A model generated the notes under the pieces. The model was given only the letters and a program-made list of their open reading frames with translations. It was not told the DNA's origin and ran no database searches. Below are positions 24,642 to 35,016 of a stretch of DNA of 39,579 nucleotides, piece by piece. The DNA is from Bacillota bacterium. GTDB taxonomy: Bacteria > Bacillota > Limnochordia > DUMW01. Both the position numbers and the translations under genes were made by a program. Within the stretch, counting starts at the first letter, position 1. Each line of letters opens with the position of its first letter. The stretch spans positions 1 to 39,579 of the forward strand of contig DUMW01000069.1 in the NCBI GenBank assembly GCA_012839765.1, in the 5' to 3' direction.

Positions 24642-25214
24642 TTACCTAGCTCCTTCCCCTAGAGCTGGCACAAGCTCTTGGAAAATTTGACGTGCGCTTT
24701 CTTTAACAACGGTGTTTACAGCAACGCTGGAAACCGTGGCTCGGGTGATGGTATCAAATTCCGGTTCCTGCTCACTACCTGGATTCCAGCCAACATACTG
24801 CTCGAGGAACCAATCCTCTTCGATCTTGTCCCCCACATCAGGGGTCTCGGAATGACTCAGGATGTGCACACCGGTAATCGCCCCATCAGGTAGGCTCATG
24901 CCGATCAGCACCCGGATGTCACCTTTGAAGCCAGGCGCGGACTTCACGTAGGCTAGGCCAATATCCTTACCGGACTGGTCACGACCCACATAGACCTCCT
25001 CCGCCAAGCTGCTAAGATCGATGGAAAGATCCTCCTGCTCGAGGACAGCAAAGGACTTCGCCTCGGGCAATACAACGGCCAAGGACGCAGCCAATTCACT
25101 GTCCAGCCGCTCGTCGATCCGCTGCTTGGTGAAATTGTACACCAACGCCAGTACTGCAGCGGCGACTACGCAGACCACAACCAAGGTAGCCACCATCTTA
25201 GTTTTGTTAGACAT
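24642..25214 (-). CDS. rnfG: Rnf complex subunit G, covalent flavoprotein
   Basis: 190 residues. One N-terminal membrane helix and an extracytoplasmic FMN-binding domain. The flavin attachment motif reads ITRATVSS (156-163), with Thr160 as the expected FMN-linked residue; the usual S/T-G-A-T has Arg in place of Gly. An ApbE flavin transferase is needed but none is in the window. HSETPDVGDKI is also typical of RnfG. The start overlaps the rnfD stop by eight bases and has GGGGAGGTG upstream. Confidence 0.94.
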   Translation of the reverse strand: MSNKTKMVATLVVVCVVAAAVLALVYNFTKQRIDERLDSELAASLAVVLPEAKSFAVLEQEDLSIDLSSLAEEVYVGRDQSGKDIGLAYVKSAPGFKGDIRVLIGMSLPDGAITGVHILSHSETPDVGDKIEEDWFLEQYVGWNPGSEQEPEFDTITRATVSSVAVNTVVKESARQIFQELVPALGEGAR

Positions 25215-26175
25215 GCTTTTTCACCTCCCCAAATATGCGTGGTTTAGTATAGTGGTTCAACATGGGTGTCACGGCATTCATCAAGAGAATTGAAAAACTC
25301 ACGCCTTCAGGATAGGCCCCGTACAGGCGAATGAGCACCAAGATGATGCCGGCCCCAATACCAAAAATCCAACGACCTGTTTTAGTCATGGGGCTGGTGA
25401 CCATGTCGGTGGCCATAAAGAAAGCACCGAGGATCAGTCCTCCAGCCAATAGGTGGAAAACGGGATCTTGACCCAGTATCCAGGTGAGAAGGAAAACAGT
25501 ACCTAGATAGCCGACAGGAATTCGCCAGTCGATATAGCGCTTATATAACAACAACCCAGCTCCCACCAGCAAAGCCAAGGTACAAGTCTCCCCTAGACAA
25601 CCGGGCACATTCCCCAAAAACAGATCCAGATAGGAAGTAACCACACCCTCGGACTTCATGAGCATCAATGGAGTGGCCTGAGAAAAGGCATCATAGGGTG
25701 TAGCCAGGCTCAGCCCATCAAAGGGCCAAGTCCACGTGGTCATGGCCGCGGGAAAGGCAACAGAAAGAAACACTCGACCGATCAAGGCCGGATTGAACGG
25801 GTTCTGGCCCAGACCACCAAAGATCTGCTTGCCTAGGAAAATCGCCACCACGGCTCCCACAATCGCCATCCAATAGGGTAGGGCCGGAGGCAAGTTAAAG
25901 GCCAGCAACAGGCCGGTGACCAAGGCACTGCCATCCCAGATAGTAATCGCTTGTCCTCGCAGCTTCTGGATCACCGCCTCCGCAACCATAGCCGCCACGA
26001 TCGTTACAACCGTAAGGGCCAAAGCTCGGAAACCGAAATAATAGATGGCGCAGACCAGACTGGGCAACAAGGCCAAAGCCACCGTATACATAATCATCGG
26101 TACCGAGTCCTCGGCTTTTATATGGGGAGAAGCCCCCATCATCAGTTCCAGCTGATGTTCCGTTTCTTTCGCCAA
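25207..26175 (-). CDS. rnfD: Rnf complex subunit D, membrane flavoprotein
   Basis: 322 residues, about nine or ten membrane helices. ASPHIKAEDS at the N-terminus, GQNPFNPALIGRVFL, and the flavinylation motif SQATPL (Thr168) identify it. It is homologous to NqrB and takes part in Na+ transport. I prefer TTG at 26175 as start, since GGAGGAG lies six bases upstream and the resulting N-terminus matches relatives; the ATG at 26202 would overlap the rnfC stop and has only GGGG three bases away. Confidence 0.93.
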   Translation of the reverse strand: MAKETEHQLELMMGASPHIKAEDSVPMIMYTVALALLPSLVCAIYYFGFRALALTVVTIVAAMVAEAVIQKLRGQAITIWDGSALVTGLLLAFNLPPALPYWMAIVGAVVAIFLGKQIFGGLGQNPFNPALIGRVFLSVAFPAAMTTWTWPFDGLSLATPYDAFSQATPLMLMKSEGVVTSYLDLFLGNVPGCLGETCTLALLVGAGLLLYKRYIDWRIPVGYLGTVFLLTWILGQDPVFHLLAGGLILGAFFMATDMVTSPMTKTGRWIFGIGAGIILVLIRLYGAYPEGVSFSILLMNAVTPMLNHYTKPRIFGEVKKHV

Positions 26176-26191
26176 AGCACTCTCCTCCAAA

Positions 26192-27475
26192 CTATCCCAC
26201 ATTATCCCCGATTAAGCCCAACTTAGCTTTGGCCACTTGGATCCAGTGCACCAATGGTCGGTTTGACGGGCAGACGAAAGAACAACAACCACACTCAATG
26301 CAACACCTAGCACCATACTCTTCCGCGGCATCGAGTTCATCGTGCTCTGCAAAACGCGCAATGGCGGTGGGCACCAGGTATACAGGGCACACCTCAAGAC
26401 AACGGCCACACTTGATGCAAGGATACACCACCTCGCGGCGCGCTTGCTCGCGGGTAAGAACAACGATACCCGTAGTATCCTTGGTGATCGGAACCCGCAA
26501 ATCCGTGATGGCCGTGCCCATCATCGGACCACCGAGGATGATTTTCCCCGGATCCCCAACAAAACCCATGCAGGCCTCGATGAGATCCCCCACAGTCATC
26601 CCCAATGGTACCAAGTAGTTGCCGGGTTTGGCGATTCCTTCTCCGGTAACGGTCACCACCCGTTCTACCAACGGCCAACCCTTCACCAACGCCTGCCATA
26701 CGGCGTAGGCCGTAGCCACATTATTCACCATCACGCCCACGTCCATGGGCAAACCGCCCCGCGGAACCTCCCGTTCTAGAATGCTGTAAATCAATTGCTT
26801 TTCGGCACCCTGCGGGTACTTGGTCCTCAAAGGTATAACACTGATCCCATCATCAGCCGCTTCCTGCAAAGCTTGAATAGCCTTGGGCTTATTGTCCTCG
26901 ACTCCGATAAACACCTGCTCAGCCCCGACGGCCTTCGCCAAGGCCTTCGCCCCAAAGACTACCTCCTTGGGATGCTCCACCATCAAACGGTAGTCTCCTG
27001 TAAGGTAGGGCTCACACTCACACCCGTTGATGATCAGCGTCTGAATCACCTTATCCCGGGGTGGTGTCAGTTTGACATGGGTGGGAAATCCGGCACCTCC
27101 CATCCCCACAATGCCAGCCTTTTTCACAATGTCTACAATCTCACTGGGCTTCACTTCATCGAGACTTACCGGTGTGAGATCTGTCTGCCACACTTGCTTC
27201 TCCCCGGTCTCTATAACCACCGCGGGAACAGGACATCCCGAGTGATGCGGTTGGGGGGAAATATCTATAACAGTGCCACTGACACTGGCACAAATATTGG
27301 CGGATACTTTGCCGTCACACTGGGCGATAAGCTGACCCTTCTGTACCACATCCCCCTTCTTGACGACTACCTGCGCTAGAGCCCCGATATGCTGCTTGAC
27401 GGGAAGCACGACGCGGGCCGGCGTCGGTACGGGAGTGATGGCACAATCACAGGTCAACTCCTTGTGATCCGCCAT
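26192..27475 (-). CDS. rnfC: Rnf complex subunit C, NADH-binding iron-sulfur protein
   Basis: 427 residues. An N-terminal barrel-sandwich region, then GMGGAGFPTHVK (NADH/FMN site), NGCECEPYLTGDYRLM, and two [4Fe-4S] motifs CIKCGRCLEVCP and CIECGCCSFVCP near the C-terminus. It is the peripheral subunit that reduces NAD+. The ATG at 27475 has GGGGAGG seven bases upstream; the 14-residue extension to a GTG at 27517 is less likely. It is the first gene of the rnf operon. Confidence 0.95.
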   Translation of the reverse strand: MADHKELTCDCAITPVPTPARVVLPVKQHIGALAQVVVKKGDVVQKGQLIAQCDGKVSANICASVSGTVIDISPQPHHSGCPVPAVVIETGEKQVWQTDLTPVSLDEVKPSEIVDIVKKAGIVGMGGAGFPTHVKLTPPRDKVIQTLIINGCECEPYLTGDYRLMVEHPKEVVFGAKALAKAVGAEQVFIGVEDNKPKAIQALQEAADDGISVIPLRTKYPQGAEKQLIYSILEREVPRGGLPMDVGVMVNNVATAYAVWQALVKGWPLVERVVTVTGEGIAKPGNYLVPLGMTVGDLIEACMGFVGDPGKIILGGPMMGTAITDLRVPITKDTTGIVVLTREQARREVVYPCIKCGRCLEVCPVYLVPTAIARFAEHDELDAAEEYGARCCIECGCCSFVCPSNRPLVHWIQVAKAKLGLIGDNVG

Positions 27476-27541
27476 GGGCACGCCTCCCCGAAAGCTACCT
27501 ACTCCCAACAGATTCACCCCTTAAGTTGAGCTATAACGATC

Positions 27542-27655
27542 CTAATCAAAAAAATATCGCCCACTAGCCACAGTCTTACACAGTTCAACTCCACGTCCTA
27601 GGCACTCTTGTAGATTGTGGGCCAGATCTAAATAAGCTTTCGCTTCTTTTTTCAT
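27542..27655 (-). CDS. Possible small protein or leader peptide before rnfC
   Basis: A 37-codon frame, beginning MKKEAKAYLDLAHNLQECLG and ending SGRYFFD, with two Cys eight residues apart in a predicted amphipathic helix. Codon choice resembles the neighbours. It starts about 20 bases after the predicted transcription start and has no Shine-Dalgarno sequence, which argues against efficient translation. It matches no family I know. It could be a small unannotated protein, a leader peptide for rnf, or chance. Confidence 0.3.
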   Translation of the reverse strand: MKKEAKAYLDLAHNLQECLGRGVELCKTVASGRYFFD

Positions 27656-27680
27656 ATATATATACAGAAATACTGCGCAA

Positions 27681-27709
27681 ATTATATAAACCTAGATAGA
27701 GATAATGCC
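27681..27709 (-). promoter_or_regulatory. Candidate promoter of the rnf operon
   Basis: A perfect TATAAT (27686-27681, minus strand) lies in an AT-rich tract. The hexamer 17 bases upstream is GGCATT (27709-27704), a poor -35, so the promoter would need an activator or be weak. The gap 27476-27783 otherwise holds the small ORF, an inverted repeat at 27707 and no other recognisable element. Confidence 0.45.
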
Positions 27710-27734
27710 CTATAATCCTTACTCCTTATAGGGC
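27707..27734. repeat. 9-bp perfect inverted repeat between atpC and rnf
   Basis: GCCCTATAA (27707-27715) and TTATAGGGC (27726-27734) pair perfectly around 10 bases. It lies 49 bases after the atpC stop and just upstream of the candidate rnf promoter, touching its -35 position. No T-tract follows on either side. Possible roles: a weak terminator of the atp operon, a processing hairpin, or an operator for rnf. Confidence 0.55.
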
Positions 27735-27783
27735 GCCAATGAACACAATTAGTCTAACATGATTAATCTTCATACGCAAGCGG

Positions 27784-28194
27784 CTAATCTGATCCAGCCG
27801 CTTGCAGACGGCTCAGGGCACGTTCCAGGGCCGCCTTTGCCCGGGCAGCGTCAATTTTCTCCATTTGCACCCGGGCCAAACGCTCCTCGGCCCGTCTTTT
27901 AGCGGCTAAGGCCCGATCCACATCGATTTCCTCAGCCCTTTCCGCCGCCTCGCTCAGAACGAGGACAGTGTTATCCCGAACACTGAGGTAGCCATTGTGC
28001 ACCGCCAGTCTCTGAACGGTCCCGGCCGCTCTTACCCGAAACACGCCGGAACGAAGCATGGTCACCAAAGGGGCATGTCCAGGCATGATACCGATATCTC
28101 CATCAATGCTTCTGGCAATGATCATATCAGCTTCCCCAACAAATACCTTTCGTTCCGGGGTCAAAATCTTCACCGTCAGTGTTTTCTGGCTCAA
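27784..28194 (-). CDS. atpC: ATP synthase F1 epsilon subunit
   Basis: 136 residues. The N-terminal beta sandwich contains GDIGIMPGHAPLVTML and AVHNGYLSV, the C-terminal part is the two-helix hairpin (EIDVDRALAAKRRAEERLA) that can inhibit ATP hydrolysis. The last gene of the atp operon, 12 bases after atpD. The start is TTG with GGGGTG about six bases upstream. Confidence 0.96.
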   Translation of the reverse strand: MSQKTLTVKILTPERKVFVGEADMIIARSIDGDIGIMPGHAPLVTMLRSGVFRVRAAGTVQRLAVHNGYLSVRDNTVLVLSEAAERAEEIDVDRALAAKRRAEERLARVQMEKIDAARAKAALERALSRLQAAGSD

Positions 28195-28206
28195 AGTATC
28201 ACCCCG

Positions 28207-30467
<2,261 letters not shown>

Positions 30468-30491
30468 AGCTATCTCCCTCAGACCGTGATG

Positions 30492-32000
30492 TTAAGCGAT
30501 GAAATCCTTCTTGAACTGCTCCACGGCCGCCCGTAGCTTACCCTCGATTTCCGGAGACAACTCCCCGGTGGTCTCAATGGAGTTGGCCACCTCGCCATGA
30601 TGCCTCCGCATGTGATCCAAGAACTCCCGTTCAAACCGCAATACTTGATCTACAGGCAAATCATCCAGGTATCCATGCACTGCCACATAAATGGAGATTA
30701 CCTGTTCTCCTATAGGCATCGGTTGATACTGGCCCTGCTTTAGGATCTCCCTGGTTCTTTCACCCCGCGTCAATCGGGCCTGAGTAGCCCTGTCCAGCTC
30801 CGAAGCAAAGCGAGCGAAGGCTGCAAGCTCCCGGTACTGGGCTTGATCCAGCCTGAGCCGGCCACCCACCTGTTTCATTGCCTTGATCTGTGCGGCACTA
30901 CCCACCCGGGATACAGATAAACCCACGTTGATCGCCGGGCGGATACCGGCAAAGAACAAATCAGTCTCCAGGTAAATCTGTCCGTCAGTGATGGAAATCA
31001 CGTTGGTGGGGATATAGGATGAAACATCGCCGGCCTGTGTCTCAATGATAGGTAAAGCTGTCAGAGAACCGCCACCGTGTTCGTCACTGAGTTTTGCCGC
31101 TCGTTCCAAAAGACGCGAATGCAGGTAGAACACATCTCCCGGGAAAGCTTCCCGGCCGGGGGGTCTTCTCAGCAAGAGGGACATTTCCCGGTAAGCGGTG
31201 GCATGTTTGGTAAGATCATCATAGACCACAAGGGCATGTTGGCCATTGTACATGAACTCTTCACCCATGGCACAGCCCGCGTAGGGAGCCACATAAAGCA
31301 TTGGGGCCGGTTCACTGGCGGTGGCAACCACCACTACAGTATAGTCCATGGCACCGGCTTCCCGTAAAGTCTCCACGATCCGAGCCACTGTAGAAGCCTT
31401 CTGGCCAATGGCCACATAAATGCAGAACACACCTTTCCTCTTTTGGTTCAAGATGGTGTCAATGGCAATAGCCGTCTTACCAGTCTGCCGGTCTCCAATG
31501 ATTAACTCCCGTTGCCCGCGACCGATGGGGGTCATAGAATCAATGGCCTTTATACCAGTCTGTAACGGCTCGGACACAGGACGTCGCTGCACAACACCGG
31601 GCGGACGGTTCTCGATGGGACGGAACTTGGTAGTGGCAATGGGTCCTTTGCCATCGATAGGTTGCCCCAGGGCATTGACTACCCGCCCCAACAAAGCCTC
31701 ACCTACGGGTACTTCCATCACTCTGCCGGTCTTCTTTACCTGGTCTCCCTCGTGAACCCGGTTCACTTCACCCAGGAGTACAGCAGAAACAACATCCTCT
31801 TCCAAATTCAGGGCCATACCGTAAACACCATTGGGAAACTCCAAGAGTTCGCCGGCCATCACCGATTCCAAACCGAAAATGCGAGCAATACCGTCACCAA
31901 CGGTTAGCACGGTACCGACCTCGGCGATGTCTATCTGTGGTGTAAAACCGTCGATCTGTTCCCTAATGATGGCACTAATCTCTTCAGGTCGTATACGCAA
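30492..32000 (-). CDS. atpA: ATP synthase F1 alpha subunit
   Basis: 502 residues. Non-catalytic nucleotide-binding subunit: Walker [32 protein letters not shown] with the PGREAFPGD loop, and the [10 protein letters not shown] signature carrying the arginine finger. The start is TTG with GGTGG upstream; no nearby ATG fits the conserved N-terminus [14 protein letters not shown]. Confidence 0.97.
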   Translation of the reverse strand: MRIRPEEISAIIREQIDGFTPQIDIAEVGTVLTVGDGIARIFGLESVMAGELLEFPNGVYGMALNLEEDVVSAVLLGEVNRVHEGDQVKKTGRVMEVPVGEALLGRVVNALGQPIDGKGPIATTKFRPIENRPPGVVQRRPVSEPLQTGIKAIDSMTPIGRGQRELIIGDRQTGKTAIAIDTILNQKRKGVFCIYVAIGQKASTVARIVETLREAGAMDYTVVVVATASEPAPMLYVAPYAGCAMGEEFMYNGQHALVVYDDLTKHATAYREMSLLLRRPPGREAFPGDVFYLHSRLLERAAKLSDEHGGGSLTALPIIETQAGDVSSYIPTNVISITDGQIYLETDLFFAGIRPAINVGLSVSRVGSAAQIKAMKQVGGRLRLDQAQYRELAAFARFASELDRATQARLTRGERTREILKQGQYQPMPIGEQVISIYVAVHGYLDDLPVDQVLRFEREFLDHMRRHHGEVANSIETTGELSPEIEGKLRAAVEQFKKDFIA

Positions 32001-32027
32001 CTACACCACCCATTTCGTTCCAGTTAA

Positions 32028-32561
32028 CTAATGGTAAACTAATTCTCGTCGCAGCGCTTGCAAGAAGGTCCGAATGCTGCCATCAATTACCCGATCTCCC
32101 ATGGTAAGCACCATACCTCCGATCAAGGTGGGATCGGTCACTGTACGCAGAAGGATCCTTTTCCCGGTGAGTTTCTCTAAGCGCTGCTGCAACAGTGTCT
32201 CCAATTTCTTCGGCAAGTCGACAGCAGTGGCAACCTGTACTTCCAGCACATTTTCATGCTCCGTTATGAGCATGGCAAACTCCTGGGCGACCTTACCCAA
32301 TTCCTTGGCCCTGCCCCGTTTGAAAAGGAGGATTAGCAAGTTAGTAGTCTCTGGGCTAAAGGTCAATTGACAAACCTGCTCCAGCAGCTTTACCTTTTGC
32401 TCTGGAGTAATCCGAGGGTAAAAGAGGAGCCGCCGCAGATACACACTCTGTTCCAAAGCGGTGCCTAGCGCGGAAAACTCTGCCTTATACTGCTTTAGCT
32501 TACCTTCCTCCCGACCGCACTGAAAGATGGCCTGAGCATATTTCCTTGCAACGATGGACAT
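32028..32561 (-). CDS. atpH: ATP synthase F1 delta subunit
   Basis: 177 residues. Connects the F1 head to the peripheral stalk. ARKYAQAIFQCG at the start and the C-terminal DPTLIGGMVLTMGDRVIDGSI are the family signature. Its ATG shares one base with the atpF stop (TGATG), and AGGTG lies eight bases upstream. Confidence 0.96.
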   Translation of the reverse strand: MSIVARKYAQAIFQCGREEGKLKQYKAEFSALGTALEQSVYLRRLLFYPRITPEQKVKLLEQVCQLTFSPETTNLLILLFKRGRAKELGKVAQEFAMLITEHENVLEVQVATAVDLPKKLETLLQQRLEKLTGKRILLRTVTDPTLIGGMVLTMGDRVIDGSIRTFLQALRRELVYH

Positions 32562-33070
32562 CAGTTTTCACCTGTCTGTTCGCTGTCAATATATTGGTCC
32601 AGCTGGTTGATGAAGGCAGTCAGCATATCTTCGTGGGCCTTCGCATCCAGATTCTTAGCGATCACTTTCTCCGCCGCAGCCACGGCCAAGGTCGCCACAT
32701 GCTCCTTCAACTCACTGACAGCCTTCTTTGCTTCCTGTTCCAATTCATTTTCGGCACGGCTTTTCATCTGAGCAATCTCCCGCCGGGCCTGTTCCACCAT
32801 GTCTCGCTCGATCTCTTTAGAGCGTTCAATGGCCTTGTCAATGATCTGTCGCGCTTCATCGTGGGCCTGGTCCAATTGAGCTAAGTATTGACGGTGTTTC
32901 TCCAAAGCTTCCTCCCTGGCCCTGTTCGCCTCCTCCAGATCTTTGGCAATTCTCTGTTTGCGTTCTTCCATGAACTTGCTCACCGGCTTGTGCAACAACC
33001 AGTACAGCAGCAAAGTGAGGAGCAAAAAGTTCACAAGTTCCTGGACAAATACCCAAGGATCTACTAGCAA
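32561..33070 (-). CDS. atpF: ATP synthase F0 b subunit
   Basis: About 169 residues. One N-terminal membrane helix (ELVNFLLLTLLLYWLLHKPV) and a long charged coiled coil, the peripheral stalk. I prefer TTG at 33070, which has GGGGGGA about seven bases upstream and gives the usual short N-terminus; the TTG at 33094 has no ribosome site. Confidence 0.93.
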   Translation of the reverse strand: MLVDPWVFVQELVNFLLLTLLLYWLLHKPVSKFMEERKQRIAKDLEEANRAREEALEKHRQYLAQLDQAHDEARQIIDKAIERSKEIERDMVEQARREIAQMKSRAENELEQEAKKAVSELKEHVATLAVAAAEKVIAKNLDAKAHEDMLTAFINQLDQYIDSEQTGEN

Positions 33071-33136
33071 ATCGTTTCCCCCCAATATTCCCAAAAGGAA
33101 CCCGCAGCGTCAAGCTGCTGCGGGCTAGAACCTACC

Positions 33137-33400
<264 letters not shown>

Positions 33401-33473
33401 TCATCCCCCTTTATTTGATGAGGTATATTTTCTACTATCCTCTAGCCTTTTGGGCAGGGAAAGCATCTTGCCA

Positions 33474-34127
33474 TCATAGCTTCAAGTCAATGTAGGCGAT
33501 GGCCAACAGAGTAAAGACCATCGCTTGGATGATTCCCATAAAGACACTGAACCAGCCTAGGAGCGGAACAGGAACCACCCAGGGAAAAAAGGAATACACA
33601 ATCTGTAAAATAATCGCTCCGCCGATCATATTACCATAAAGACGGAAAGAATGGGACATGACTTGGGCGATCTCACTGATGATATTCATTGGCAACCAGA
33701 AGGGAAACGGGTCTAGATAACCTTTCAAGTAACTGCGCAATCCATGCTTCCTGATAGACGATACATGGGAAACCACGAAGACAATTAGAGCCAGCATCAA
33801 CGTCGTACTGTAGTTGGACGTAGGTGTGGCAACCCCCGGAATCACTCCGATAATGTTTGAAATCAGAACAAACAACCCTATGCTCATGATCAATGGCACA
33901 TAGGGCAGGCCCTTAGTCCCCATCATATCCACCACCAGGTTCGCAAAACCCTCAACGGCGATCTCCGCTATGTTTTGTAATCCGGAGGGAACCAGTGACA
34001 TCTTACGGGTGGCCAAGAGAACAAAGACCAGAATTATGCCCATCACGACCCAGGTAGCCAACACAATGTCGCTTACGGGCATGCCAAAAATGTGAAAGAC
34101 AATATTGACCTCCGCAGGATTACCCAC
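33474..34127 (-). CDS. atpB: ATP synthase F0 a subunit
   Basis: About 217 residues, five or six membrane helices. The essential stator arginine lies in SHSFRLYGNMIGG (about residue 162). FPFWLPMNIISEIAQ and AYIDLKL are also typical. Two GTG starts are possible: 34136 overlaps the atpI stop as GTGA but lacks a ribosome site; 34127 has AGGTGA five bases upstream, so I chose it. Confidence 0.94.
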   Translation of the reverse strand: MGNPAEVNIVFHIFGMPVSDIVLATWVVMGIILVFVLLATRKMSLVPSGLQNIAEIAVEGFANLVVDMMGTKGLPYVPLIMSIGLFVLISNIIGVIPGVATPTSNYSTTLMLALIVFVVSHVSSIRKHGLRSYLKGYLDPFPFWLPMNIISEIAQVMSHSFRLYGNMIGGAIILQIVYSFFPWVVPVPLLGWFSVFMGIIQAMVFTLLAIAYIDLKL

Positions 34128-34132
34128 AAATA

Positions 34133-34558
34133 TCACCTACCATGTTCAGGGTTTTTTCTTCTGAGCGAAGAGATAACCCACTCTTCAAAGTATAAGCTGT
34201 AGATTGCAGGTTTAATCAAGAGCAACCCGATCACCGTCGTTAGGAAACTGATTTCGCTTCTGATCAGGGAAACTAGGATAGCGCCGCTTGCTAGTAACAT
34301 CCGTTGAAAGTAGCTTGTCCGGGCATAGCGGACAGCTCCTTCTTTCGGGAGCTTTAGTTGGCGCTTTACAGATACTTCCAAGGCTCGAAACTGTAAGAAG
34401 GAAGTCAAGCATCCGAGCAGAAAACCATACACGGCACTGGGCTGTTTGCCAATCAGCGAGAGGAAAGCCAAAACCCCACCAAAGATCAACAACCGCCTTT
34501 GCACAGTTCCAATTAATCGGAGATCATCACTTAGGTTTTGGTGCACCTGCATCATCAT
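34133..34558 (-). CDS. atpI: AtpI-like membrane protein of the ATP synthase operon
   Basis: About 141 residues with four hydrophobic segments (LLIFGGVLAFLSLIG, VYGFLLGCLTSFLQF, MLLASGAILVSLI, TTVIGLLLIKPAIYS). It resembles the AtpI family, a chaperone-like aid to c-ring assembly. Similarity is mostly topology plus position between atpZ and atpB. The start is one of three tandem ATG codons (34558, 34555, 34552); GAGG lies six bases before the first. It overlaps the atpZ end by 32 bases. Confidence 0.82.
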   Translation of the reverse strand: MMMQVHQNLSDDLRLIGTVQRRLLIFGGVLAFLSLIGKQPSAVYGFLLGCLTSFLQFRALEVSVKRQLKLPKEGAVRYARTSYFQRMLLASGAILVSLIRSEISFLTTVIGLLLIKPAIYSLYFEEWVISSLRRKNPEHGR

Positions 34559-34766
34559 CGAGTTCCTCAAATATCCTGAAGATTGCGGTCATCCCTCCAG
34601 CAATACCGAGAACCAACAAAACACAAGTAAACACAAATCTGGTTCCCAGACGGGCATCCAGCAGGCGGCCGAGCCACACCCCAAAGCCAGCACTAAAAAC
34701 CATGGTCAGGCCAACCTGGGTCAATAAGGATAAGTACCGCAAGAACTCAGCGCCTTTTCGAACCAT
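34527..34766 (-). CDS. atpZ: AtpZ, small F0 accessory membrane protein
   Basis: 79 residues with two membrane helices. GFGVWLGRLLDARLGT and the Gly-rich second helix are typical of the AtpZ/AtpI family, linked to Mg2+/Ca2+ transport or F0 assembly. First gene of the atp operon. ATG at 34766 has GGTGG five bases upstream; the GTG at 34775 lies within that site. Confidence 0.85.
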   Translation of the reverse strand: MVRKGAEFLRYLSLLTQVGLTMVFSAGFGVWLGRLLDARLGTRFVFTCVLLVLGIAGGMTAIFRIFEELDDDAGAPKPK

Positions 34767-34807
34767 GGGAGCCACCGCCTCAAAATAACTGGAGCCCTTA
34801 GTACATA

Positions 34808-34836
34808 ATCATAACCGTCTTTCCATATTGAGTCAA
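34808..34836 (-). promoter_or_regulatory. Sigma-A-type promoter of the atp operon
   Basis: TTGACT (34836-34831) and TATGAT (34813-34808) are separated by 17 bases on the minus strand, five of six matches to each consensus hexamer. The predicted start near 34801 gives a leader of about 35 bases to atpZ. The remaining 34837-35016, between this promoter and the glycerol-1-phosphate dehydrogenase stop, shows no terminator or other element I recognise. Confidence 0.8.
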
Positions 34837-35016
34837 TACTTGGGGACAAAGGACAACGGCACAAGCAGGAACTGCTGCACTAAGAAGAATAATCCCGTCG
34901 GTGGATGTGAGGAATTCGCTCGTCTCCAGGAATGCTTTCAGAAGCTAGGACAAGCCTTAGTCCCGCAACTCACCACCGGTGCGCCAAAGAATGTCGTTTC
35001 CCCCTTGCCTGACTTT

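Noticed and set aside
27542-27680. Known riboswitch class in the rnf leader
   Set aside because: The minus strand has a distant GCCCAC/GTGGGC pair followed by ATATTTTTTT, but no conserved core of a riboswitch family that I recognise, and the T-run lies within the end of a possible short ORF.
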